A model generated the notes under the pieces. It worked only from the letters and a program-made list of their open reading frames with translations, searched no databases and had not been told where the DNA came from. The position numbers and the translations under genes were made by a program. Positions 54,986-64,000 of a stretch of 64,000 nucleotides of DNA are shown here, piece by piece. Source of the DNA: Sthenelais limicola (taxonomy: Eukaryota; Annelida; Polychaeta; Phyllodocida; Sigalionidae); contig OW804094.1 of assembly GCA_942159475.1 (NCBI GenBank), positions 56,044,966 through 56,108,965 of the forward strand. The letters run 5' to 3'. Positions within the stretch are counted from its first letter, which is position 1. Each line of letters opens with the position of its first letter.

Positions 54986-56290
54986 ATGGACAAGCAGGTG
55001 TTGGTAGAGGATCTCGGGGACGATGGAGAAGAGGGAGACGAGGAGCCTCGAGCGACTAGATCCGGCCGTAAGATAACCGCCAATCCCAAGTACGCTCAGC
55101 CTCCAAAAAATGGCGCACCAGCCTCAAAGCACCCACCAGCGAAGGAACCTGCTTCTCCGCTCGTGTCACCAAAGAGGAAGAAAGGGGACTCTGACTTCGT
55201 CAAAAAGACAGATTTTGATGCGATGATGTCCAAGGTGCTGACAGCGATCGGCGAGGTGAAGGAAGCCAGATCCGAGCCAGGTTGGGCCCAGCCACAAGAG
55301 GCGGCAGTACGCCAAGTCTCGCCCAGCAAGGAGATGGCCGACTTTGCTTCCCGCGCGCTGCAGCAGCCACGAGTGACAGCCAGCTCTCCACGAGTGACAG
55401 CGCAGACTGCGCCTTCTCAAGTCCCTCATACTTCTTCGGAGCCTAGTCAACCGGAGCCTCTCGCTTACTCTGCACCGACACCCATGTCGGCTATGGCCAG
55501 CTTTAATCCAGCATATTGCCCTGTGGATCCAAATCAGGCTCTGGTTCAACGAAAGGAGCAGCCGTTGGCCCAGATACAACCTATATTTACACCGTCAGCA
55601 ACTCTACCTCAGCCGTCCGAGCTCTCGCCTTCGACGCTCTGGAAGGCAATACCCCTTGGTGGGTGCCCCTGGTGGTATGTTAAAATTTATCGAAGCTTTC
55701 TCCACTCCAGAAGCAAGTCTGCCCCCTGACATGTATGCAAAGGTCCGACGAGACAAGAGGGAGTTGTCTTTCCCCGAGTACATCTGCGGATTGTCTCGCA
55801 TGATTTCCAAGACCCTGATACCTCGCTCGCAACCATATCAGATGCTCCAACATATGGAAGCGATGGCCGAGGACACATCTCTCTTTGACTGGGGGTGCGG
55901 TCATGGTCGCAATCTTGCCTTGCATTAATAAATGACAACCAAGCTTCGTGGCAAGACACATATAATTTCCAGTTTCAACGCCCTCGCCTGTGCTGGAACC
56001 GTGCTCCAGTAGATTCTGGTTCCTCATCTTCTTCGACTACCACCTCTGTGCCTTGCCCTGCCTACAACCTGGAAGAGTGCACCAAGAAGGCCAACCATGA
56101 ATCAGGATCTGTTCGGTTCATGCATAACTGTGGTTTCTGTTATTACCTCACCAAGGGGAGGCTTTACCCTCATGCAAGCAAGGCCTGTAATAACAGAGCA
56201 AAAATGCCAGATAAAACAGGGAACAAGGATCAGAAAAAGAGTGGAAACCAGTGGGTGAGTGGGAAATCGAACAATTCTTCTGATCAATAA
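54986..56290 (+). pseudogene. DIRS-like gag with two frameshifts
   Basis: The ATG at 54986 opens MDKQVLVEDLGDDGEEGDEE, an acidic, disordered N-terminus. The frame ends at 55729. The conserved core (GAPGGMLKFIEAFSTPEASL, RRDKRELSFPEYICGLSRM) continues in a second frame (55656-55928). The Cys/His cluster (YNLEECTKK, HNCGFCYYLTKG, ACNNRAKMPDK) lies in a third (55895-56290). Comparison with the intact gag at 12362-13624 shows the same order, so two indels near 55650 and 55900 have broken the gene. Confidence 0.85.
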
Positions 56291-56571
56291 GTCCACTTAA
56301 ATTGACATGCATTTCACTCGACCAGTAAATTTTTCTCCGTGCTCCCCTTGTTATTGTTATTCCGGAAGTACATCTTGGATGTCTACCATTCTTACAGGAG
56401 AGCTCCAAATGGCTCCGCTCCTCCGCCCCCTCTTATTGCCCACTCTTCCACAAGCAGGCGGCCCCATCTACTCGGGCAATTCTCCACTCAAGGCCCGGAG
56501 GTGATACTTTATCTACTGTTTCACAGCAACACCTCACCCTAAATGAGCTTCAGGACAGTGAACTTAACCCC

Positions 56572-58377
56572 TTGAGCCCGGAATTTAATGTGTGTTCCTC
56601 TGTCGATGTGCCTTCTCTTAATGTTATGCCTTTATCATCGCTCGCTCCTTGCGGCGAGCCTACTTCTCCCCTCACGTTTGAGGATGAAATGTGTTCTTCA
56701 GACTTCACTGAGGGTTTATTCTCCGATGTTTCTGAGTTAGAGGGCTTAGAAAAACCATGCTCCCCGTACAAGGAATATGTTTTTCCCCTCAATCGTTATA
56801 ACTGGCCTTTCCCAGCAAGCCTCCAGCTGGATTGTGTTAAAATTTATGAGGCAGTCAGAGCTTATCCGCTGCCGAATATGCTTGGAGCGAAGATTCTCCT
56901 CCCATCAAATCTTGTGGTTAAGAACTGGGAATTAGCCTGCACAGGCCATACGATGGACAAAGTGCTACTCGATGGATTCCACTATGGCTTCCCTCTACAA
57001 TATACGGGACCTCCGCTTATGACACAGGTAATTTTAGATAATCACCTCTCGGCGAAATCGTACCCTCTACACGTAATGAACTATGTGACCCTTGAGTGTT
57101 CTTTCAATGCATTATCGGGGCCGTATAACAACCCCCCATTTACGCCTTGGTGTCATATGAGTCCCCTGATGTCTCGACCCAAGGGAGACTCAGATAAAAG
57201 GAGGATAATAGTTGATTTATCATTCCCCGAAGGAGGAGTAAACAAGTATATAGAAAAGAATATGTTTAATGGACAGCCTGTTCATCACAAGCTCCCTACT
57301 ATAAGCGACCTTGTTGCCTCTCTACAGCAACAGGGTAAGCAAGTCTTCTTATCTGTTATCGACCTGGAACAGGCATACCATCAATTTAGTGTCTGCCCCC
57401 TCGACTGGCCCCTGCTGGTCATAAAGTTCGCAGATCTCTTCTATTTTGATAGGGCCCTTCCTTTCGGAGCTAGGGCCAGCTCCTTTGTCATGCAAAGTAT
57501 AGCAGATTTTATTACGCATGCCCTCAAGAAAAGAGGAATTACCTCATATATGTACTTAGATGACATTATACTCATATCAAAGGACAGGGCCTCCGCCCTT
57601 GTTGACATGGAGACGACACTCAGTCTACTGAACTCCTTAGGACTTAAAATCTCTCATAGCAAGACCCAGGGCCCAGCCAGCTCTGTTGTGTGGCTAGGAA
57701 TTAGAATTGATGTCGAGAGCAATGAACTCTCCATTCCAGACTCTAAATTACAGGAAATACTTTCCTGTTTGGCTAAATCTTCTAAACAAAAATCTATGAC
57801 GACAAGGCAGGCACAGCAGGTAATAGGAAAGATCAACCATCTAGCTAAAGTAGTATCTCCAGCTAAAGCATTCATCAACAGGATCCTTGCAGCAATGCGA
57901 CTAGCAAAAGGTGGTAATGTCATCATCACCAAGTCAGTACTGGCGGACATTAGGTGGTTCCTGAAGTTTCTACCTCAATATAACGGCAGATCGATAATCC
58001 CCTCAACTCAAGTGTCCAGGACAATCTGGGTGGATTCTTCGATCACTGCTGCTGGAGGAACGGAGGGTGTCTCTTGGTTTGCATACAAGTACAACGATAA
58101 ATATATATGTGACAACATAAATCATCTCGAGGCAGGTAACTGCCTCGCAGCAGCTAGGCTGTTCTGTGATACAAAGGACAGTGGAAAAGTTGTGCGAGTG
58201 TGTTGTGATAATTCTGCTACAGTTCAGTCCCTGTCAGGGGGTAGGGCTCGTGATCCTAAGTTGGGGGCGTATGCAAGAGCCTTTTGGTTCCTCGCTGCCC
58301 AGCTTGAGATTACCTTCACTTTCATTCATATTCCCGGAGTTCTCATGGAGCCCCGATGCTCTCTCAAGAAGCTTTGA
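56572..58377 (+). CDS. DIRS-like reverse transcriptase and RNase H
   Basis: The frame is 601 codons and open further upstream to about 56450 (HSRPGGDTLSTVSQ in the same frame). Residues 1-75 are an acidic linker. RT blocks follow: HMSPLMSRPKGDSDKRRIIV, VIDLEQAYHQFSV, LPFGARASSFVM and Y328-L-D-D331 (YLDDIILISKD), then KTQGPASSVVWLGIRID. RNase H starts about residue 480 (IWVDSSITAAGG, HLEAGNCLAAA, VCCDNSATVQSLSGG). The expected terminal DALSR motif lies in another frame (58350-58390), so a frameshift near 58345 clips the end. It would copy element RNA into a circular DNA for recombinase-mediated integration. Confidence 0.85.
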   Translation: MSPEFNVCSSVDVPSLNVMPLSSLAPCGEPTSPLTFEDEMCSSDFTEGLFSDVSELEGLEKPCSPYKEYVFPLNRYNWPFPASLQLDCVKIYEAVRAYPLPNMLGAKILLPSNLVVKNWELACTGHTMDKVLLDGFHYGFPLQYTGPPLMTQVILDNHLSAKSYPLHVMNYVTLECSFNALSGPYNNPPFTPWCHMSPLMSRPKGDSDKRRIIVDLSFPEGGVNKYIEKNMFNGQPVHHKLPTISDLVASLQQQGKQVFLSVIDLEQAYHQFSVCPLDWPLLVIKFADLFYFDRALPFGARASSFVMQSIADFITHALKKRGITSYMYLDDIILISKDRASALVDMETTLSLLNSLGLKISHSKTQGPASSVVWLGIRIDVESNELSIPDSKLQEILSCLAKSSKQKSMTTRQAQQVIGKINHLAKVVSPAKAFINRILAAMRLAKGGNVIITKSVLADIRWFLKFLPQYNGRSIIPSTQVSRTIWVDSSITAAGGTEGVSWFAYKYNDKYICDNINHLEAGNCLAAARLFCDTKDSGKVVRVCCDNSATVQSLSGGRARDPKLGAYARAFWFLAAQLEITFTFIHIPGVLMEPRCSLKKL

Positions 58378-59422
58378 CTCCGATATACATAAGCTAAATG
58401 CCTCTAATATTATTACTCAGAGGGGAGGACTTCCGGTTCCGGTAAGATACCAGACCACCAAAGGAAAGCTCTCGTTCTTTTTCAGCCCAAGTCAAGGACT
58501 GAATTAAGAAAGTACAACCTAACAGATCCAAAAAGATCCATAAATCTCCCAGGAACACGTAGGAACAGTCCAAATAGACAGTCATATCAAGAAAAAGGCA
58601 CAGTTTGAACTTATATTTCCACCCAACGGACTCACGTGGTAGGACGCCATTTTCCCGGCTTCTCCAGGGCCCCACGGGTGACTCGGAGCACACAACAGTG
58701 AAAACACTCGTAACCTAAGTACTTCGGAGTAAAAGATAGGAATACAACAAAAGGGAAATACATTCATATACTGTTATAAAAAAGTGGATTATACGGCATA
58801 AACCGGAGCAGCTCGATCAAGCTCTCAGGACTAAAAAGTTTATACGAAAACTGCCTTCCCGCCAGTATCCTCCCCCAGAGGATAGACGGACCTAAGCGGT
58901 AACCGTTAAAACCCAACACAAGGACTAAAAAGTTATGAGGACACTGTGAAAAAGGTTTGTCACATCCATAATTGTTGCCTTGAAGGATAAGTTTATACAT
59001 AACAAGAAAGCATAAATTGTGAACTTTGAAACATTCATATCGAGCGGCAAATCCCTTGACGGAAGTTAAGCCACCGCGCATGCTCAGACTGAGCTTCCGC
59101 CCAAGGCTGAATACCGATCGGTGAACTTTTTTGTCACGTAATTGCAAGCAAAATATCAACCATATCGACTTTCTAGAAGCAATGAACTATTAATTGGTAG
59201 AAGAAAGAGATTGGCACCACTCAGGTTTGCAGATCTCCACTTAGTTAAAAAGATTGACAATTTCACGATAGCGGTGTAGCCCTGTTTACGAACTAAGGCC
59301 GCCATCTTGGAAAAAGGCAAAAATTCTAGTTCCGCCATACGTATAGTAATAACACTAGCGTTGAAACGGGGTTTCGAAATGTTGATAAAGACACAGAGGA
59401 TTCTTTCCCTACGGAGGTAGAT

Positions 59423-60800
59423 ATGGAGGAAGTAAGCACCTCTGACGCTGAGTTGGCTAGCGAGGCAGAGGAAATTTCGGAGTCCAATGATTCATCGGAG
59501 GATGAAGCACCTGACCTCTCCGAAGCCCCCCAGTATATGGTGAACCTCTTCCAAAGCCTATCCTCCCAAATGAAAAGAGGATAAAAAAGGATAGACAAGG
59601 TTAAAAAAGCCCAGAAAGTCCTGCAAGTAAAACACAAAAATCTGGTAGATGACAATGTGAAAAGAGATAAAGACAAATGCGATCAGAAGAAAAGCAAATA
59701 GACAGGACATTGATATCAAAACCCTAAAGGACGAAACTGTGAAGAAAACCAATAAGGAATTCCAAGCACTAGTCCAAGGGGCAGAAGCCAAAATCGAAGA
59801 GAAAATTATGATGGATGTCGAGGCAAACGCCCACATACTCATATTAGAAGGAGTCAAAGTAGTTGATGAAGAAAAAGAAGAGATCTTAAAAGATATGGTC
59901 ATCAATGTATTCAGCGGCATCATGGGTGCCGAAAGTGAAGGTATCTCGGAAACCTTCTGGATGGGGAAGGGTAACCAAGCCCCCATCAAAGTAGTGTTTG
60001 AGACCATCGAACACGCAATGGAAGTGTGGAATAAGCGTGCAAATTTGAAGAACCAAGATAAAGTTGATGGAAAAAAACCACTATATGTCAAGCAGGACCT
60101 TCCTCTTGAACTGAGAGAACGGATCCACAGGGCTAATATTGTAGTCAAAGCCGCGCGTGCAGCAGGCAAGAAAGTGTTTAACAACAATGGCAACGTTAAA
60201 ATAGGCAACATCACCTATGCCCATAACTGCCTAGAAACATTACCAACAAAATTCACCCTTAGTCATCTCTCTAAGAAGGAGTCTCTCTACGCGTTTGTGT
60301 TCTTCACAAGAGAGAACCCATTATCGAATCAATTTGCATCGCCCTTCACGCTGAACAAGAGACAGTTTGAGCACGTCAAGCAGTTTCTCGCGTTCTGGAG
60401 GGCTAAAGTGGGCCAGGACCCGCTTAAAGCTGAATTCGTCATGAAGCAGAAAGACCCAGCCAGAGCCAAGGAGGTTCTGAATGAGTATAAAAGAGAAGAG
60501 GTAAATGAAACGTGGGAGAAAAGAATAGCAGAGTTCCTGACAAGAGCCCTGCGTGCAAAAACCCAACAAAATGAAGTTGTCAGGCAATACCTCCTTAATA
60601 CGGGAGACAAGCAGATAGGCGAAGCGTCAAAAAACGAAGTCTGGGGGATTGGGATGACACTGAGCCATCCCGATGTCCTAAAGGTTGAAAAGTGGGCTGC
60701 CGAAGGCAACCTCCTGGGCAAAACCTGGGAAACCCTCCGAGCACTCCTCACCAAGAAGAAAGAAGTTGAGAAACTTTTCCAGCCTAAGGAAAGTGTCTAA
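59423..60800 (+). pseudogene. LINE ORF1 with NADAR domain, frameshifted, glutamate replaced
   Basis: ATG 59423 opens an acidic N-terminus (MEEVSTSDAELASEAEE) that stops at 59582. A basic coiled-coil-like segment (KKAQKVLQVKHKNL) continues in frame after the stop. The rest is one clean frame, 59739-60800. It has an RRM-like core (ANAHILILEGVKV, APIKVVFETIEHAMEVW), a CTD-like VKQDLPLELRERIHRA, and the NADAR domain from about 60285 to 60766 (FVFFTRENPLSNQF, LLNTGDKQIGEA, VWGIG, GNLLGKTWETLR). At the position of E311 in the other element the codon is AAG (60378-60380), lysine, within HVKQFLAFWRA. This copy would probably lack the enzyme activity even without the frameshifts. Confidence 0.83.
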
Positions 60801-60851
60801 AAAGTCATAAACAATACAAGTCATCCTTAAATCAAGATCTACAACATCACC

Positions 60852-63800
60852 ATGTATAAACACGACATCATAAACTTTACTTCCCTCAACGTCAACGGAC
60901 TTAATAATATTGAAAAAAGAAAACACATTTTCACTAATCTCAGTAAAATTAAAAAGGGTATAATTGGGTTGCAGGAAACCCACAGTGTAAAAGAAAGCTT
61001 AGATATCTGGAAAGCTCAATGGAAATTCCATATGTGTGTAAGCCACGGCCTCTCAAATAGTAGAGGTGTGGCAATACTTTTCACCAAAGATGTCAAATAC
61101 ACAAATTATACAGAAGGTAGAGACCTTGATGGTCGCATTGTATATGTAAAAACCAAAATCGATGACGAGGTCTTTTTGATCATAAATACCTATATGCCAA
61201 CAAATAACTACCCAAATGATCAAATTAAGGTGTTAAATAACATAAGAGGTATTATCGAAAAGTCTAATTTCGACAGATTGGTAATGCTAGGCGATTTCAA
61301 CATCGACCTAGATCAAGGTGATAAATTTAAAAATAAAATTGCTTTGGATGACATGTTAGAAGAACTAGACCTAGTTGACATATGTAAAATTCGAGAAGAA
61401 GGTAAACCGATTCACACGTGGAGAAGAGCTAATTCTAACTCTACCTCCAGGTTGGATTACATATTTGTAGACAACGGGATGAGAAATCGGGTAACACAAT
61501 GTCAAATTGAAATGTGTGAGTCATCAGACCACAAAATGGTTAACATTACTGTAAGCACGTTGGTTAACAAGAGAAACAGTGGAATGTGGAAACTAAATGA
61601 AAGAATCCTTGAAGACCCCAATTACATTCCAATGGTAAGGGAAACCTTACAAGAGGTTAACACAGAATATGGCACTGCGTCTGCCAAAGAAAGATGGGAT
61701 CTATTTAAATACATCATTAAGCTTAACTCTATCACTATGTGTAAAGAAATAGCACGAGGTAGAAACTCAGAAGAAAAAACATATAGAAAGCGTTTAAATG
61801 AACTAGATTCCCTAGAAGCTATGAACAATGTTGAGTTAGAAGAATTTGACTCTATAACAAACAAATTAGAAAGTATCGAAAGATATAAATCCAGAGGGGC
61901 ACTCTTGAGGTCGAGGGCTAACTGGCAGGTAAACGGTGAAAGGGCCTCAAAATATTTTCTCAATTTAGAAAAAAGGAACGCGGAGAAGAAGGTGATAAAA
62001 ACCTTAATACATGAAAACAAAATTGTCTCTGACCCGAAAGAAATCCTAGATATAGGGAAAAATTTCTACAAATCACTCTATTCTAAAAGGGAGCTGGAAC
62101 ACCCAGACACCCACAATTTCATAGAGTTCGAAGAAAGTAAAAAAATAAGTGATCAAGAAAAAAACTTGTTAGAGAGAAATATCTCTGAACGCGAAATTAT
62201 TTCCGCATTAAAAGACACAAAGTCTGGCAAATCACCTGGATCAGATGGTCTAGGGGCTGCTTTCTACAAAGCATGCTGGACGGAAATAAAAGATCTCTTT
62301 ATGGAGATGATGACTGAATGTTTTATCGATGAAGAAATGTCAAAAGAACAAAGAAGAGGGTTAGTAAATGTTATCCCCAAAAAGGGGGTAGACTCCAGAC
62401 ACATCGCCAACTGGAGACCTATAACTTTACTTAACTTGGACTATAAAATTATTTCTAAAGTTGTTGCCAACAGGCTAAATTCTCTTCTTCCAAATTTAAT
62501 TGACCAAGATCAGCATGGTTTCGTGAAAAATAGATACATAGGTGATGCGGTAAGAAGAATCGATGATACCATATGGTGGCTCCAAGAAAATAGTCAAAAA
62601 GGGTTTATTTTATCCCTCGACTTTTCTAAAGCCTATGATTCTATTGATTGGGAATTCCTATTTCGTTGTTTAGAATCTTATAACATGAGCGAATATATTA
62701 TTAAATGGGTTAAAACCCTACTAAAAAATTCCAAAGCCTGCTTCTGCAATAATGGTTCAATCTCGACATCTTTCGAGATCAATAGAGGAATGAAACAGGG
62801 AGACCCCCTATCATCGACTCTATTTACATTAGTCGTAGAAAAATTAGCAGACAAAATAAGATTGGATAATGAAATTGATGGTACCCAACACAGCAAGCTC
62901 GTGCAATTCGCCGACGACATAACCTTAACCATTAAAAATGAAAATTCTTTGATAAATGCCCTAAAAACAATCCAAAATTTTTCTAGCGTATCAGGTCTCA
63001 ATCTGAACATCGGGAAAACCAAAAGGGTTTCAATATAGGAAACATCAACTGTGTCAATGATGAAATAAGAACAATACAATGGGTACAAGAAATGAAGGTA
63101 CTAGGGATAGTTTTAACATATCCTCGTGAACATCAAAAGATAGTGGATAAGAATTGTAAATCCCTATCAGATGAAATCAAAGAAATCGCCAACTCCTGGG
63201 GCAACAGAAGCCTAACAATCAAAGGGAAGATAGTTATATGTAACACATTACTTCTGTCTAAAATCCAATATATCTTATCATGCATAGCAATAAGTAAAGA
63301 AACTGTCAAAATCTTTGAAAACACTCTCCTTGACTTCATTTGGAATAAAGGATAAAAAAACATTGGTACAAAGTGGCTCACCCAAAATATTGACAGAGGG
63401 GGCCTGGGACTTAGATCCCTTACTAACATAATAAAGGTTAATAGAATAAGATGGATACAGAGAGCACTGTTAGCTCCAAACAACAAATGGTCGTGTATAC
63501 TTAGATCTGTAGAAGGTAGATCGATCGACGATATCTTTCTGTCAAGAGAAAAACCTAATAAAACACACAATGAGTTCTACCAAGACATGTTCGAGGTGTG
63601 GGCGGAAGTTTTCTACAAACATGGCCTTGAATCCTCTGCGGAGGTTCTTAAAGAAAGAGTATGGAGAAACTCTCATATTAAATGTAATAAAAAAACCATC
63701 TGTTTTAATAACTGGATAGAAGCAGGGATTACCCAAGTGAAAGATGTGTACGATAATGATTTGAAATTCTTATCATCCCCTCAATTGGAGGAAAGATACG

Positions 63801-64000
63801 GTATCCAGGTTCATTTCTATGACAGGCTGCAAGTTATGCACGCCATTCCTGTAAAATGGAAAAGAATGATCAACGCCTTAGAACTTAATGTAATCGCGGA
63901 AGATGTAATGATCAAAATTGGTGCAACTAGAGTCAATGTATTAAAAACGAATGCCAAGGTGCTATATAACATGTTTATTTTAGGCACAAGAATAGACATC
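60852..64000 (+). pseudogene. LINE ORF2: endonuclease and reverse transcriptase, frameshifted, partial
   Basis: The first frame (60852-63038) carries the endonuclease (LNVNGLNNIEKRK, LQETHSV, LGDFNIDLD, SRLDYIFVDN, SDHKMVN) and most of the RT ([60 protein letters not shown] with D688 and D689). A frameshift near 63030 leads into 63092-63355 (MKVLGIVLTYP). A stop at 63353 is followed by further coding-like sequence (GTKWLTQNIDRGGLGLRSL) to the window edge. Order and sequence blocks match ORF2 of the element at 33123-36883. Confidence 0.88.

Larger units (their letters stand above)
54545..58426 (+). mobile_element. DIRS-like retrotransposon: gag plus RT/RNase H, cut by a LINE
   Basis: After the CR1-like poly(A) tail comes a GC-richer stretch with a DIRS-type gag (54986-56290) and a reverse transcriptase/RNase H (about 56450-58377). 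At 58427 the L1/Tx1-like LINE begins and the DIRS sequence stops. A tyrosine recombinase would be expected 3' of the RNase H; if it still exists it lies beyond the window. The gag matches that of the minus-strand element at 12362-13624. The left boundary is approximate because no terminal repeat could be defined. Confidence 0.8.
58427..64000 (+). mobile_element. Second L1/Tx1-like LINE (older), continues past the window
   Basis: It starts GGACTTCCGGTT at 58427, the same 12 bases as the element at 30904, and interrupts the DIRS-like element. A 5' UTR of about 1 kb is followed by ORF1 (59423-60800, frameshifted) and ORF2 (60852 to the window end, frameshifted). ORF sequences are clearly related to the 30904 element but well diverged, so it is a different family or an older copy. 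The 3' end and any target duplication lie outside. Confidence 0.88.

Noticed and set aside
55096..56027. Several minus-strand frames over the DIRS-like gag
   Set aside because: They mirror the GC-rich gag coding strand and lack motifs of their own.

Overview
The window is animal nuclear DNA. Two host genes are split into many short exons with GT/AG introns, and most of the rest is retrotransposons, short inverted-repeat elements and satellite-like repeats. AT-rich introns, frequent copies of the palindrome TAGGCCTA, and the mix of L1/Tx1-like, CR1-like and DIRS-like elements suggest a marine invertebrate. I lean weakly towards a deuterostome such as an echinoderm, but nothing here fixes the species.

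Host genes. The left edge carries the 5' part of PLPBP (pyridoxal phosphate homeostasis protein) on the minus strand, with five exons between 8217 and 120; the gene runs off the window. Head to head with it, 528 bases away between start codons, VPS51 (GARP/EARP tethering subunit) runs on the plus strand from 8746 to 40281. I could follow it as 23 coding exons with consistent reading phase. Three of them (exons 7-9) form an acidic insert, absent from the human protein as I know it, that contains an NPF motif. A small gene I do not recognise lies on the minus strand at about 41764-43950.

Mobile elements, left to right: a decayed CR1-like LINE in PLPBP intron 1 (3813-5826); a 754-bp inverted-repeat element (7111-7864); a DIRS-like element on the minus strand in VPS51 intron 1 that has lost its reverse transcriptase (11306-13624); a second decayed LINE in VPS51 intron 3 (16097-17343); several foldback elements in VPS51 introns; a nearly intact 6.3-kb L1/Tx1-like LINE in VPS51 intron 21 (30904-37200) with a 13-bp target-site duplication; a 700-bp inverted-repeat element (42842-43541); satellite-like and TTAA-flanked elements (44640-46280); a CR1-like LINE with an intact 961-residue ORF (47204-50089); a 5'-truncated second copy of it (51495-54530) carrying further insertions; a DIRS-like element with gag and reverse transcriptase/RNase H (about 54540-58426); and, inserted into that, a second, decayed L1/Tx1-like LINE (58427 to the window end).

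Most unusual observation. In both L1/Tx1-like elements ORF1 is not only an RNA-binding protein. After a coiled coil and an RRM-like core it ends in a NADAR (YbiA-like) domain, a family of N-glycosidases some of which remove ADP-ribose from guanosine in nucleic acids. The younger copy keeps the expected glutamate; the older copy has lysine there. Retention of the domain in two clearly diverged elements suggests it serves retrotransposition, possibly by protecting element RNA or cDNA from host ADP-ribosylation. That role is inference.
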